From assembly GCF_003063455.1 (NCBI RefSeq), contig NZ_NESN01000002.1:620001-684000 (forward strand): 64,000 nucleotides of DNA, given 5' to 3'. The DNA is from Limnohabitans parvus II-B4 (GTDB lineage Bacteria > Pseudomonadota > Gammaproteobacteria > Burkholderiales > Burkholderiaceae_C). The translations under genes and the position numbers were made by a program. Each line of letters opens with the position of its first letter. Position 1 is the stretch's first letter. This document shows, one piece after another, positions 8,923 through 18,629 of the stretch. The notes below the pieces were generated by a model, which worked only from the letters and a program-made list of their open reading frames with translations, was not told the DNA's origin and searched no databases.

Positions 8923-8961
8923 GTTTCTGGCTTGCACGGCAGCAGGTATGCCGCAGTAGCG

Positions 8962-9561
8962 TCAGGGTTTGGTTTTGGGCATCAGTGTGCCGCGCACGCG
9001 CCCTTGCAACACATATTCGCCCGTGTTGCTGTTGAAATTCATGGTCTCCGCAGTGTAGACATCACGATCGCGGGTGATGTGAACCGGGTCCGATGACACC
9101 AGCCGGTCTTCGTCAGGCAGGGCCTCCAGGCGTTCACCGCGCAGCTCTACCTGAGCACTTGTGCCATGGGGGTGCCGGATGGCATAGGCATCACCGATCA
9201 ATGTGACCCGTGTGCCATCGTCTGTGGCGATGCCTTGCACCGCTTTGGCATTCATGGTGGCACCCGTTTCGCTTTCGGCGTAAATGCGAATTTGATCGAT
9301 GTCCAAGGCTTCGGTTGCCGGATAGTGTTGCGCTTTGTCGCCACTGACCTCGCGCGTCATGCGCCCGGTGATGTCAAATGATTTGACTGAAAAATCAGCC
9401 AATCGGTAATCGGGATCCTGGCGCACGGGCTTGTTGGTCGTGGGTGCCAGCAGTTCGGGCGCGCTGCGCACCAGCCACCAGCTGCCGGATGCCAGCAAGG
9501 CCATCACGATCAAGGGCAGGTAGACACTCAGTTGGTCCAGCAGACGGCGAAAAGCGTTCAT
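8962..9561 (-). CDS. lptC: LPS export ABC transporter periplasmic protein LptC
   Basis: This 199-residue protein has an N-terminal membrane anchor (about 9-30, LSVYLPLIVMALLASGSWWLV) and a periplasmic beta-jellyroll region, typical of LptC/YrbK. It hands LPS from LptBFG to LptA. The start at 9561 overlaps the kdsC stop by 4 bp, which decides the start. The usual downstream genes lptA-lptB are absent; a convergent RNA-binding protein gene sits there instead. Confidence 0.88.
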   Translation of the reverse strand: MNAFRRLLDQLSVYLPLIVMALLASGSWWLVRSAPELLAPTTNKPVRQDPDYRLADFSVKSFDITGRMTREVSGDKAQHYPATEALDIDQIRIYAESETGATMNAKAVQGIATDDGTRVTLIGDAYAIRHPHGTSAQVELRGERLEALPDEDRLVSSDPVHITRDRDVYTAETMNFNSNTGEYVLQGRVRGTLMPKTKP

Positions 9562-10136
9562 GCGGATGGACCCGTGTGCACATGGACGCCGACTTGTGCC
9601 AGCAGCCGTGCGTAATGGCCGCTGGCCACCAACAAGACATCGCAAAATGCGCGGGCTGCACCTTCGCCCCCTCGCTCTGCGGTGATGTGGTGTGCCACCG
9701 CTTTGGCCTGCGCGTGCCCATTGGCCGGAGCGCAGGCAAAGGCTGCACGTTGCATGACCGGCAAATCGGGCCAATCGTCTCCAATGGCCGCCGCCTGCGA
9801 CCAGTCGAGTCCCATGTCTTGCAAAAACGCTTCGGCGGCAGGCCGCTTGTCTTCTGTGCCAAACCGCGCATGGGTGATGCCCAAAGCCTTCAGACGCAAA
9901 CGCAGGGCGGGCGAGTCACGCCCGGTAATGACCACGGGGGTGATGCCGGCTTGTTGCAGCAACTTGAGGCCTTGTCCGTCGAGTGTGTTGAAACGCTTGA
10001 GCGCTTCGCCTGCTTCAGAAAAATAAAGACCACCATCGGTCAGCACGCCATCGACATCAAAAAATGCGACGCGTATGCCTTGTGCTTGCAGCAACAATTC
10101 GGGTGCGTAATTCAGGGCAGGGGTCAAGGCTTGCAT
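9558..10136 (-). CDS. kdsC: 3-deoxy-D-manno-octulosonate 8-phosphate phosphatase (KdsC)
   Basis: This 192-residue HAD-superfamily enzyme removes phosphate from Kdo-8-P in LPS core synthesis. The catalytic motif DVDGVLTDG lies at residues 27-35; ITGRDS and GDDWPDLPVM are the later HAD motifs. Its length matches small cap-less KdsC. The start lies 1 bp past the kdsD stop and its end overlaps lptC, so kdsD-kdsC-lptC form one operon. Confidence 0.93.
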   Translation of the reverse strand: MQALTPALNYAPELLLQAQGIRVAFFDVDGVLTDGGLYFSEAGEALKRFNTLDGQGLKLLQQAGITPVVITGRDSPALRLRLKALGITHARFGTEDKRPAAEAFLQDMGLDWSQAAAIGDDWPDLPVMQRAAFACAPANGHAQAKAVAHHITAERGGEGAARAFCDVLLVASGHYARLLAQVGVHVHTGPSA

Positions 10137-10137
10137 G

Positions 10138-11124
10138 TCAGATCACCTTGGCACGCATCAGGTCGTTGGTGTTGATCGCGCCGCACAGGCGCCCGGCCTC
10201 GTCCACCACCAAGATGCTGGTGATGCGACATTGCTCCATGATTTCGGCGGCTTCGACGGCCAACGCATCCACACGGATGGTGCGCGGGTGGGCGTGCATC
10301 ACATCGCTGGCCTTGAGGTTGCGCAGGTCTGCGCCCTTTTCGATCAGTCGGCGCAAATCGCCATCGGTGAAGATGCCCAGCACTTTGTCCTGGGCATCGA
10401 CCACCGACGACGCTCCCAGTCCTTTGCGGCTCATTTCGCGCATCAGGTCGGAGAAGCTGGCTTCGGGACTCACGCGGGGCAATGCATCGCCTTTGCGCAT
10501 CACATCGCTGACGTGTGTGAGCAAGCGGCGGCCCAATGAGCCACCGGGGTGCGAACGGGCAAAGTCTTCGGGTTTGAAGCCTCGCGCATCCAGCAAGGCC
10601 ACGGCCAGGGCGTCGCCCATGGCCAGTTGGGCGGTGGTGCTGGCGGTCGGGGCCAAATTCAGGGGGCAAGCTTCTTTGTCGACAGAGCAGTCCAGCACCA
10701 CATCGGCGTGTTGCGCTAAAGAAGAGGTCAGGCCGCCTGTCATGGCAATCAAGGGCACGCCTTGCCGCTTGAGCACCGGCAGGATGGCCACCAGTTCGTC
10801 GCTCTCGCCGCTGTTGGACAGAGCCAACACCACATCTATGACCTGGATCATCCCTAGGTCGCCGTGGCTGGCTTCGCCTGGGTGAACAAACATGGCCGGG
10901 GTGCCGGTGGACGCCAAGGTGGCGGCAATTTTGCGGCCAATGTGCCCGCTTTTGCCCATGCCCGTGACGACCACACGGCCTTGCACGCCCAGCACCATGT
11001 TCACCGCCTTGACAAAGCGTTCATCCAGGCGTGCTTTGAGTTGCAGCAAGGCCGAGGCCTCGATGTCGAGGGTCTCGCGTGCGAGTTGCAGGGTTTGGGC
11101 GGTATTGGCGAGCATGTCCGGCAT
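10138..11124 (-). CDS. kdsD: Arabinose-5-phosphate isomerase (KdsD)
   Basis: This 328-residue enzyme converts ribulose-5-P to arabinose-5-P, the first step towards Kdo. It has an N-terminal SIS domain (about 35-170; GMGKSGHIGRKIAATLASTG and SNSGESDE) and a tandem CBS pair (about 205-328). The start at 11124 (MPDMLA) gives the standard family length; the frame stays open upstream but into the opposite-strand antiporter gene. It is divergent from that Kef-type gene, as in many Burkholderiales. Confidence 0.93.
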   Translation of the reverse strand: MPDMLANTAQTLQLARETLDIEASALLQLKARLDERFVKAVNMVLGVQGRVVVTGMGKSGHIGRKIAATLASTGTPAMFVHPGEASHGDLGMIQVIDVVLALSNSGESDELVAILPVLKRQGVPLIAMTGGLTSSLAQHADVVLDCSVDKEACPLNLAPTASTTAQLAMGDALAVALLDARGFKPEDFARSHPGGSLGRRLLTHVSDVMRKGDALPRVSPEASFSDLMREMSRKGLGASSVVDAQDKVLGIFTDGDLRRLIEKGADLRNLKASDVMHAHPRTIRVDALAVEAAEIMEQCRITSILVVDEAGRLCGAINTNDLMRAKVI

Positions 11125-11235
11125 TTTATCGGGCGCGGTGTATGCGCCGCGCAGACGGCTTTCAAGCCCACACAAGACCCTCATTCGCTCGGTTGAACGG
11201 CTCGTTCTGTCACAAGTGCTTGTTACCATCGAAGC

Positions 11236-13221
11236 ATGAGCGCTTTGGAGTTGACCCTGCTGTACCTTTTGGCCGCCGTGTTGGGCGTGGTCGGCTGCCG
11301 CATGCTCAAGCTGCCGCCCATGCTGGGCTATTTGGCCGTCGGCGTAGTGATTGGCCCCAACGCGCTGGCGCTGGCGCAAAACTCCGATGGCGTGAAGCAC
11401 CTGGCCGAGTTCGGTGTGGTTTTCTTGATGTTTGTGATTGGACTGGAGTTCAACCTGCCCAAGCTGCGCTCGATGCGCAAACATGTCTTTGGTCTGGGCT
11501 TGCTGCAGGTGGTACTGACTCTGGTCATCGTGACCGTGCTCTCCTTGTTTGTGGCCACCTTGGCACCCACGCTGTGGAAGATGGAATGGCAAACGGCCTT
11601 GGCCTTGTCGAGCGCCATGGCCATGAGCAGCACGGCGATTGTCGTCAAGCTGGTGGCCGACCGCTTGGAACTGGAATCCGAGCATGGCAAGCGGGTGGTC
11701 GGGGTGCTGCTGTTTCAGGACTTGGCCGTGGTGCCTTTGATCGTGATGATTCCGGCCCTGGGTGCGCCAGCCGATGAAATGTTCTCGGCCTTGATGCTGG
11801 CGGGCGTCAAGGCGGCGATATTGATCACCTTGCTCATGACGGGCGGCCAGCGTGTCATGCGTTGGTGGCTCACACTTGTGGCGCGGCGCAAAAGCGAAGA
11901 GTTGTTTGTGCTGAACCTGCTGCTCGTGACGCTGGGTCTGGCTTGGATCACCGAGTTGGCGGGCCTGAGTCTGGCCTTGGGGGCCTTCATTGCGGGGATG
12001 TTGATTTCCGAGACCGAGTACAAACACCAGGTGGAGCTGGACATCCGGCCCTTCCACGATGTGTTGTTGGGCCTGTTTTTCATCACCATTGGCATGATGC
12101 TCGATTGGCACATCGTGGTCGAACGTTGGCCTCTGGTGTTGCTGTTGACCACTTTGCCGGTGATTTTCAAGTTGGTGCTGGTGACCGCGTTGGCCAAGCT
12201 GACGGGCGCACCCCATGGGGTGGCGCTCCGAACCGGCTTGTATTTGGCGCAGGCCGGTGAATTCGGTTTTGTGTTGCTCACCTTGGGATCACAAAGTAAC
12301 CTGATCCCGCCCACCTTGCTCAATCCCGTGCTGGCCAGCATGGTGCTGTCCATGATGGCGACGCCGTTCATCATCATGCACAGCAACAGCATCGTGATGA
12401 AAGTGGTGGCCAGCGAGTGGTTGCAACAGTCGCTGCAAATGACGACCATCGCGCGCAAGTCGATCAACACCAGCAAGCATGTGATCATTTGCGGCTATGG
12501 CCGCTGCGGCCAGAACCTAGCCCGCATGCTGGAAAAAGAAAACATTCCCTACATGGCGCTCGACCTGGATCCGGACCGGGTGCGGCAGGCCGCAGCCGCT
12601 GGCGATTCGGTGGTCTTTGGTGATGCCGGTCGACTGCAATCGCTGATGGCGGCAGGTTTGGCGCGGGCCAGTGCGGTGGTCATCACCTACCTCGACGTAC
12701 CTGCAGCCATGAAGGTGCTGGACCACACGCACAGCCACGCCCCGCAGGTGCCGGTCATCGTGCGCACGCAAGACGACCTGGATCTGGAAAAACTGCAGCT
12801 TGCGGGAGCCACCGAGGTGGTGCCCGAAGCACTGGAGGGCTCGCTCATGCTGGCCAGCCATGCGTTGGCGCTGGTGGGCGTACCCATGCGGCGCGTGATC
12901 CGCATCGTGCAAGACCAGCGCGATGCGCGGTACAACTTGTTGCGAGGGTATTTCCATGGGGCGGATGATGACACGTTGGACGAGATCGACCACGAACGGC
13001 TGACCACGGTGGGTTTGCCCATGGCATCGCCTTGGTTGGGCAAACAGGTGAAAGACCTGGCTTTTCATGCCATGGGGGTGCGTGTGGTGAGTTTGCGCAG
13101 AGCCAATGGCCAAACCGAAAACGTGAGCGATGAAACCGAGCTGTATTCGGGAGACACACTGGTGCTGTCGGGCAAATCCCAAACCCTGGCGGTGGCTGAA
13201 GAAAAACTCCTGCGAGGCTGA
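11236..13221 (+). CDS. Kef-type monovalent cation:proton antiporter (CPA2 family)
   Basis: This 661-residue protein has a roughly 12-span CPA2 exchanger domain (about 1-385), then a cytosolic RCK/TrkA-N domain starting at HVIICGYGRCGQNLARML (about 415) and a TrkA-C domain (about 560-655). The FLMFVIGLEF and GAFIAGMLISET segments are typical of KefB/KefC/YbaL-type proteins. It probably moves K+ or Na+ against H+ under nucleotide or redox control. It is divergent from kdsD, and the apt gene follows after 6 bp. Confidence 0.88.
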   Translation: MSALELTLLYLLAAVLGVVGCRMLKLPPMLGYLAVGVVIGPNALALAQNSDGVKHLAEFGVVFLMFVIGLEFNLPKLRSMRKHVFGLGLLQVVLTLVIVTVLSLFVATLAPTLWKMEWQTALALSSAMAMSSTAIVVKLVADRLELESEHGKRVVGVLLFQDLAVVPLIVMIPALGAPADEMFSALMLAGVKAAILITLLMTGGQRVMRWWLTLVARRKSEELFVLNLLLVTLGLAWITELAGLSLALGAFIAGMLISETEYKHQVELDIRPFHDVLLGLFFITIGMMLDWHIVVERWPLVLLLTTLPVIFKLVLVTALAKLTGAPHGVALRTGLYLAQAGEFGFVLLTLGSQSNLIPPTLLNPVLASMVLSMMATPFIIMHSNSIVMKVVASEWLQQSLQMTTIARKSINTSKHVIICGYGRCGQNLARMLEKENIPYMALDLDPDRVRQAAAAGDSVVFGDAGRLQSLMAAGLARASAVVITYLDVPAAMKVLDHTHSHAPQVPVIVRTQDDLDLEKLQLAGATEVVPEALEGSLMLASHALALVGVPMRRVIRIVQDQRDARYNLLRGYFHGADDDTLDEIDHERLTTVGLPMASPWLGKQVKDLAFHAMGVRVVSLRRANGQTENVSDETELYSGDTLVLSGKSQTLAVAEEKLLRG

Positions 13222-13227
13222 CAAGAC

Positions 13228-13782
13228 ATGAACGATCTGAACGTCAACGATTACCTGAAAAGCCACATCCGCACCGTGCCCGACTGGCCCGCGCCGGGTG
13301 TGCAGTTTCGCGACATCACACCGCTGCTGCAAGACCCCCGAGTTTTTCGCGTGTTGATTGATGCGTTTGTGCACCGGTATATGCACCCCGCCTTGCGCCC
13401 CGATGTGGTGGCCGGGCTGGATGCGCGGGGTTTCATCTTGGGCTCGGTTGTGGCTTATGAGTTGGGCCTGGGTTTTGTGCCCATCCGTAAAAAAGGCAAA
13501 CTGCCCTTCACCACGGTCGAGGAGACTTATGAGCTGGAGTACGGCAGCGCCACCGTGGAGCTGCACACCGACGCGGTCAAACCCGGCCAGCGCGTGCTGC
13601 TGATCGACGACCTGATCGCCACGGGCGGCACCATGATGGCAGGTAAAAAGCTGCTCGAGAAACTCGGCGCCACCGTGATCGAGGGCGCGGCCATTGTGGA
13701 CTTGCCTGAGCTGGGTGGGTCTGAGCGCATTCAGGCCACAGGCCTGAAGTTGTTCACGTTGGTGTCTTTCGAGGGGCACTGA
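13228..13782 (+). CDS. apt: Adenine phosphoribosyltransferase
   Basis: This 184-residue enzyme salvages adenine to AMP with PRPP. The PRPP-binding motif [17 protein letters not shown] lies at about 128-144, and the N-terminal [15 protein letters not shown] block and [10 protein letters not shown] are typical APRT signatures. It follows the antiporter gene by 6 bp and is probably co-transcribed with it. Confidence 0.95.
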   Translation: MNDLNVNDYLKSHIRTVPDWPAPGVQFRDITPLLQDPRVFRVLIDAFVHRYMHPALRPDVVAGLDARGFILGSVVAYELGLGFVPIRKKGKLPFTTVEETYELEYGSATVELHTDAVKPGQRVLLIDDLIATGGTMMAGKKLLEKLGATVIEGAAIVDLPELGGSERIQATGLKLFTLVSFEGH

Positions 13783-13833
13783 AACCGTCAGGCCCGGGGC
13801 CTTAGCGCAGCAGCCCCAAGTCACGCAGCTCGC

Positions 13834-14808
13834 TCAGATGAGTGCGTTGCTTTGCCCGCGCTGTTTTCCATTGCCTGCATCGTCGTCGTGCGGCTTAGAC
13901 ACCGCTTTGCGCAACACGGCCCGATAGCCTTGCGTCAACTCCATGCGCGGGCCAAAACCTTGTTCGATCAGCATGCGGTGCGCTGCAGGCAGCTTCCAGC
14001 AGGGGGTGAACACAAACAAGTGGTGTTCCAAGTGGTAGTTCACCCAGTAGGGCGCCAGCACCATGCGCATGCCCCAGTTGGTTAAGGTCGTGCGCGTGTT
14101 GCGCAGGCGGTCATCGTTGTTGCCCACCACTGCGTGCTCGGCGATGTTGCGGATGCGGCTGATCACCTGGTACCAAGTCAGCAAGGGCAGCAACCACAAA
14201 GCCCAATAAGCCCACCACACGCCAGCGGCTGCTGTGACCCCAAAGATGAGCAGGTTGGTCAATGCGAAATATTTTTCCGCCTGAAACAAGTTCTTCCAGC
14301 GCTGCAGACGGCTCGGGGCATCACCCATCTCCATGCGGAAAAATTCCATGCGGCGCTGGTAACCGGTGATGCCCAAAATGTCACGCCGCATCTTGCGCCA
14401 AAAGCTGCTTGAGCTGATGGGAAACGGGGCCGACAAAATCAGGTCAGGGTCTTCTTTTTGCTGGGTGTGGCGGTGGTGGCTCAGGTGATAAGGCCGGTAC
14501 AGCGTGAGGCTGGCACCCACAGGCCAGCCGCACAAAAATGCGCCCACCGTGTCATTGAGCCGGGTGTTCTTGAACAGCGCACGGTGCGCTGCGTCGTGCA
14601 TCAAGATTGCCAAGCCCAGCTGCCGTCCGCCAATGACGACCACAGCCACGATGAAGCTCAAGGGGTTGGGCCACGCGATGAAAAACGCCATTGCCAAAGC
14701 GATCACCCCCCAAGCGTGCAACACCAAATACGCACCCATCCAGTCCGAGCGTTCGCGCAAATAGGCGTTTTGCTCGGGGCTGAGGCTGGGCTGGGTATCG
14801 GTGGTCAT
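13834..14808 (-). CDS. Fatty acid desaturase
   Basis: This 324-residue membrane protein carries three histidine boxes that bind the di-iron centre: HDAAH (about 71-75), HLSHHRHT (about 108-115) and NYHLEHHLF near residue 265. Hydrophobic segments lie between the boxes. It introduces a double bond into acyl chains; position and substrate are unknown. The ATG at 14808 is preferred over an in-frame TTG at 14826. It is distinct from the second desaturase at 47195. Confidence 0.85.
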   Translation of the reverse strand: MTTDTQPSLSPEQNAYLRERSDWMGAYLVLHAWGVIALAMAFFIAWPNPLSFIVAVVVIGGRQLGLAILMHDAAHRALFKNTRLNDTVGAFLCGWPVGASLTLYRPYHLSHHRHTQQKEDPDLILSAPFPISSSSFWRKMRRDILGITGYQRRMEFFRMEMGDAPSRLQRWKNLFQAEKYFALTNLLIFGVTAAAGVWWAYWALWLLPLLTWYQVISRIRNIAEHAVVGNNDDRLRNTRTTLTNWGMRMVLAPYWVNYHLEHHLFVFTPCWKLPAAHRMLIEQGFGPRMELTQGYRAVLRKAVSKPHDDDAGNGKQRGQSNALI

Positions 14809-14927
14809 GGTGAGGGCGTTCGGCAAAAGGCCTATCTTGTGCCTTTGGCCCCCGCCGGATAGTCACAGGCGTGACCTTTTCGGGGCTTTCCCTGAGCGCA
14901 CGCGTTTTATGTGTGTCCCCCCAGCGT

Positions 14928-15099
14928 GTCATACCCATCCCCGCCTGTCATGCCCGCGCATGCGGGTATCTACGACAGTCGAAGGCATGGACACCCGATC
15001 AAGTCGGGTGTGACAAATTTGTGCGCGTCATGCCCTTCCCTGTCATGCCCCTGCCTGTCATACCCATCCCCGCCTGTCATGCCCGCGCATGCGGGTATC
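14928..15099 (+). repeat. Direct 43-bp repeat flanking the element
   Basis: GTCATACCCATCCCCGCCTG plus the left half of the element occurs identically at 14928-14970 and 15057-15099. The second copy continues as a truncated element (from 15075) up to the mnmE stop. This is a partial duplication of the repeat with its flank. Confidence 0.8.
14946..15015 (+). repeat. Full copy of the 70-bp two-hairpin element
   Basis: The element runs from TGTCATGCCCG to GGGTGTGACA, exactly 70 bp. Hairpin 1 is TGCCCGC / GCGGGTA-like and hairpin 2 is ACACCCGA / TCGGGTGT, with GAAGGCATGG between. The 301-bp gap between the desaturase and mnmE (14827-15127) otherwise holds only this family. Confidence 0.85.
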
Positions 15100-15127
15100 C
15101 ATGGTGAGCGAAGGCACAGGGCCTGGC

Positions 15128-16558
15128 TTACTTGCCGATACAGAAACTCGAGAAGATCACGCCCAGCAAATCGTCTGCGCTGAATTCGCCCGTGATCTCG
15201 TTCAGGGCGTTTTGGCCCAAGCGCAGTTCTTCTGCCAACAGGTCCAGGTTTTGCGCTTGTGCAGCCAAGTGTGTATCGGCGATTTCCAGGTGCTCGCGCA
15301 CACGGTGCAAGGCCTGCACATGGCGCTCGCGGGCAATGAACAGGCCTTCGCTGGCTTGCTGCCAGCCTGCTTGTTGCAGCAGCTGCTGGCGCAGCGCCTG
15401 CAGACCTTCGCCCGTGCGGGCCGACAGCGTCAAGCCTGCGCGTTCTGTGGGCGTGGTGGCTGCATCGGCTTTGTTCCACACATCGATCACCGCCACGCTG
15501 GCCGGCAAGCGGGTTTTCAGTGCGAGGGCAATGTCGGCATCGGCGCTGTCGTAATCAGTCTGGCCCGTGCGTGTCAGGTCGTGCAAGAACAGCACGGCAT
15601 CGGCATTTTCAATTTGCCCCCAGGCGCGGGCAATGCCGATTTGCTCCACCTCGTCCACGCCTTCACCTTCGCGCAGACCTGCGGTGTCGATCACATGCAA
15701 CGGCACCCCTTCAATCTGAATGGTCTGCTGCACCACATCGCGGGTGGTGCCCGCAATCGGCGTGACGATGGCCAGTTCAGCCCCCGCCAACGCGTTGAGC
15801 AGTGAGCTTTTGCCCGCATTGGGCTGGCCCGCAATCACCACCTTGATGCCCTCGCGCAGCAACGCGCCTTGCCGGGCTTTGCCCAGCACCGTCATCAAGG
15901 CCGCTTGCAAGCGATTCAACTGTCCTTGTGCGTCGGCCTTTTGCAAGAAGTCGATTTCCTCTTCCGGGAAATCCAGGGTGGCTTCTACCAGCATGCGCAG
16001 ATGAATCAAGGCGTCGCGCAGCAGATGAATCTCTTTAGAAAAGTCACCCGCCAAGGAGCGGCTGGCGCTGCGGGCGGCGGCCTCGGTGCTCGCGTCGATC
16101 AGGTCGGCAATCGCCTCGGCCTGCGCCAGATCGATCTTGTCATTCAAAAAGGCCCGCTCGGAAAACTCACCCGGTTGCGCCACCCGCAAACCAGCCAAGC
16201 GCGGCTGTCCGGTGGCCGCATCGGTTTCGGCAGCCGCCTGCAGGCAGCGTGCCACCAGCAATTGCAGCACCACCGGGCCGCCGTGGGCTTGCAGCTCCAA
16301 AACGTCCTCGCCCGTGAAGGAGTGCGGCGCCACAAAGTGCAGCGCCAGACCATGGTCAATCGGGCTGCCATCGGCATCTGCAAAGGGCAGATAAGTCGCT
16401 TCACGCGCTTTGAGGCTGCGCCCACACAAGGCCTGAATCAGCGAAGACAGGTTCTTGCCCGAGACACGCACGATGCCCACGGCCCCTCTGCCGGGGGCGG
16501 TGGCAATCGCGACGATAGGTTCTTGATGGCGAGCAAGCATGGTGCGAGTATGCGACAT
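15128..16558 (-). CDS. mnmE: tRNA uridine-5-carboxymethylaminomethyl modification GTPase MnmE
   Basis: This 476-residue GTPase, with MnmG, modifies U34 of tRNAs. An N-terminal tetrahydrofolate-binding domain (about 1-125) is followed by a helical domain holding a G domain: GQPNAGKSS (G1), TPIAGTTRD (G2), DTAG (G3), NKAD (G4). The C-terminal CIGK motif is intact. It is the last gene of the leftward rpmH-rnpA-yidD-yidC-mnmE run beside the origin, and is separated from yidC by a palindromic element. Confidence 0.96.
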   Translation of the reverse strand: MSHTRTMLARHQEPIVAIATAPGRGAVGIVRVSGKNLSSLIQALCGRSLKAREATYLPFADADGSPIDHGLALHFVAPHSFTGEDVLELQAHGGPVVLQLLVARCLQAAAETDAATGQPRLAGLRVAQPGEFSERAFLNDKIDLAQAEAIADLIDASTEAAARSASRSLAGDFSKEIHLLRDALIHLRMLVEATLDFPEEEIDFLQKADAQGQLNRLQAALMTVLGKARQGALLREGIKVVIAGQPNAGKSSLLNALAGAELAIVTPIAGTTRDVVQQTIQIEGVPLHVIDTAGLREGEGVDEVEQIGIARAWGQIENADAVLFLHDLTRTGQTDYDSADADIALALKTRLPASVAVIDVWNKADAATTPTERAGLTLSARTGEGLQALRQQLLQQAGWQQASEGLFIARERHVQALHRVREHLEIADTHLAAQAQNLDLLAEELRLGQNALNEITGEFSADDLLGVIFSSFCIGK

Positions 16559-16593
16559 CGAATGCCGCTGAAATGGTCACCTGGGCTTGTTTT

Positions 16594-16663
16594 TGTCACC
16601 CCGTGCTTGACACGGGGTCCATGCTGGCGCTGGCATGGATGCCGGATCGAGTCCGGCATGACA
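16594..16663 (-). repeat. Full copy of the 70-bp two-hairpin element (inverted)
   Basis: The copy runs from TGTCACCCCG to GGCATGACA, 70 bp, in the orientation opposite to the copies at 14946 and 38764. Stems are ACCCCGTG / CACGGGGT and ATGCCGGA / TCCGGCAT. It fills the gap between yidC and mnmE. Confidence 0.85.
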
Positions 16664-16674
16664 GTGCTTTGGGT

Positions 16675-18357
16675 TTACTTGAACTTGGGCAGATTGAACT
16701 GCGGTGGCACGCCCATGCGGGTGTTGATGATCCACTGCTGTGCAATCGAGAGCACGTTGTTGGTGATCCAGTACAGCACCAGACCTGCGGGGAAGAAGAA
16801 GAACATCACGCTGAACACCAGCGGCATGATCCACATCATCTTCGCTTGCATCGGGTCGGGTGGCGCGGGGTTCAGAGCGGTCTGCAGCAAGGTGGTCAGC
16901 GTCATCACCACGGGCAAGATGAAGTACGGGTCTGGTGCCGACAAGTCGTGGATCCAGCCCACCCAAGGTGCGTTGCGCATCTCGACCGTAGAAAGCAGCA
17001 CCCAGTACAAAGCGATGAACACAGGAATCTGGATCATGATCGGGAAGCAGCCACCCATCGGGTTGACCTTTTCTTCGCGGTAGATGCGCATCATTTCCTG
17101 CTGCATCTTTTGCGGATCGTTTTTCAGACGCTCGCGCATTTCCATGATCTTGGGGTTGATGGCTTTCATCTTGGCCATGCTCGAGTACGCCTTGGCGTTG
17201 AGCCAATAGAAAGCGATCTTGAGCAACAACACCAGCGCCACAATCGACCAGCCCCAGTTCTGGATGAAGCCAAACAACTTGTCCAGCAACCAGTACAAAG
17301 GCTTGGACAACATGGCCAACCAACCGTAATCCTTCACCAGATCCAGGCCGGGTGCCAAAGCTTCGAGGACTTTTTCTTCCTGGGGGCCAACAAACAATTG
17401 CGAGCTCACGGTTTTGGATTGGCCCGGAGCCACATCGGCCACTGGCGTGATCATGCCCACGGCATACAGGTTGGTGTCGACCTTGCGCACAAAGTTTTCA
17501 CGGCTGATGCCATCACCCAGCAACCAAGCAGACGCAAAGTAGTGCTGCACCATGGCCACATAGCCATTGGTGGAAGTCTTGTCGACTTCGGCTTTGTTTT
17601 TCTCGATGTCGCTGAACTCGACCTTGTGGTACTTCTTGGCATCGGTGTAAATAGCCGGGCCGGTGAAGGTGGAATAGAAAGACGACTCGCCCGCAGGCTT
17701 GTTGCCATCGCGCACCAACTGCAGATACAGCTGTGGCGACACAGCGGCCGCACCCGTGTTGATCACTTCATGCTTGACGCCAATGGCGTAGCTGCCGCGT
17801 TGCAGCGTGTAGGTCTTGACCAGTTTCACGCCGTTTTGCGCATCGGACTCGAAACGCAAGGTCAATTCGTTCTGGCCCTCTTTCAGGCTGCGCTCGCCAC
17901 TGAAATGCATGACCGTTTTGTGCGTGGGGTAGTTGCCACCGATCAAGCCAGTTTGTGCGTTGTAAACACGGCTGCCACTTTGGTCGAGCAAAACAAACTG
18001 CTTGCTGCTGTCCACGAAATCGGCGTGCTTGGTGAACTCGCTGCGTGTCAAAGTGCCGCCAGCGGTGTCAAACGTGAGCTTCAGCACATCGGTGCTGATG
18101 TCGATTTTTTCGCTGACTGCGGCAGGCGCTGTGGCCGTATCTGCAGGCACTTGCCCGGGCGTAGCCGTCACAACGGCCGACGCTGTGGGCACAGCTGCAT
18201 TGGATGCGGCACCAGCAGGTGCTGTGGCCGCTGCGGTTGGCGTGGGCTTGGGGAAGAAGGTGGCTTTGTTGCCGTTGTACAGCTGCCACTGGTCCCACAA
18301 CAGGACCATGGAAAAACCAAAAATCACCCAAAGGATGGTGCGACGGATATCGTTCAT
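16675..18357 (-). CDS. yidC: Membrane protein insertase YidC
   Basis: This 560-residue inner-membrane insertase has an N-terminal TM (about 6-22), a large periplasmic beta-domain (about 60-350) and the conserved five-TM Oxa1 core (from about 365: LFGFIQNWGWSIV, then MREYxxMKxINPK-like and NPMGGCFPIMIQIP). It inserts membrane proteins alone or with SecYEG. The start at 18357 (MNDIRRT) overlaps the yidD stop by 4 bp. Confidence 0.95.
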   Translation of the reverse strand: MNDIRRTILWVIFGFSMVLLWDQWQLYNGNKATFFPKPTPTAAATAPAGAASNAAVPTASAVVTATPGQVPADTATAPAAVSEKIDISTDVLKLTFDTAGGTLTRSEFTKHADFVDSSKQFVLLDQSGSRVYNAQTGLIGGNYPTHKTVMHFSGERSLKEGQNELTLRFESDAQNGVKLVKTYTLQRGSYAIGVKHEVINTGAAAVSPQLYLQLVRDGNKPAGESSFYSTFTGPAIYTDAKKYHKVEFSDIEKNKAEVDKTSTNGYVAMVQHYFASAWLLGDGISRENFVRKVDTNLYAVGMITPVADVAPGQSKTVSSQLFVGPQEEKVLEALAPGLDLVKDYGWLAMLSKPLYWLLDKLFGFIQNWGWSIVALVLLLKIAFYWLNAKAYSSMAKMKAINPKIMEMRERLKNDPQKMQQEMMRIYREEKVNPMGGCFPIMIQIPVFIALYWVLLSTVEMRNAPWVGWIHDLSAPDPYFILPVVMTLTTLLQTALNPAPPDPMQAKMMWIMPLVFSVMFFFFPAGLVLYWITNNVLSIAQQWIINTRMGVPPQFNLPKFK

Positions 18358-18629
18358 GGGGTCTTCTTTGACGAAGTAGGGGAAAACAAAGCAGAGAACA
18401 AGCGAGGCGCTTGTGGGGGAACCGGGTCGTGGCCACCCTTGCACCAAGGGCCGCAACGCACCAGACGGTGAATTGTGAGGTAACTGCCCGAAGCCGCGCC
18501 GTGTTGCTCCAATGCCTGCAAGGCATAAACAGAGCAAGTGGGCTCAAAACGGCAAGACGAACCCAACCAAGGGCTCAGCAGCAAGCGGTAAGCACGCACC
18601 AAACCCATCAACAAGCGCTGGGCGATCAT
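18354..18629 (-). CDS. yidD: Membrane protein insertion efficiency factor YidD
   Basis: This 91-residue protein shows the family signature YRLLLSPWLGSSCRFEPTCS with conserved cysteines, and HRLVRCGPWCKGGHDPVP. It assists membrane protein insertion and is almost always found between rnpA and yidC, as here. It overlaps both neighbours by 4 bp. Confidence 0.95.
   Translation of the reverse strand: MIAQRLLMGLVRAYRLLLSPWLGSSCRFEPTCSVYALQALEQHGAASGSYLTIHRLVRCGPWCKGGHDPVPPQAPRLFSALFSPTSSKKTP

Noticed and set aside
11125..12216. N-terminal extension of kdsD across the antiporter gene
   Set aside because: KdsD has its normal length from 11124, and the upstream frame is antisense to the Kef-type gene.
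16577..17323. Minus-strand open frame reading through the repeat and yidC 3' end
   Set aside because: It is out of frame with yidC and consists of repeat translation plus a shadow frame.
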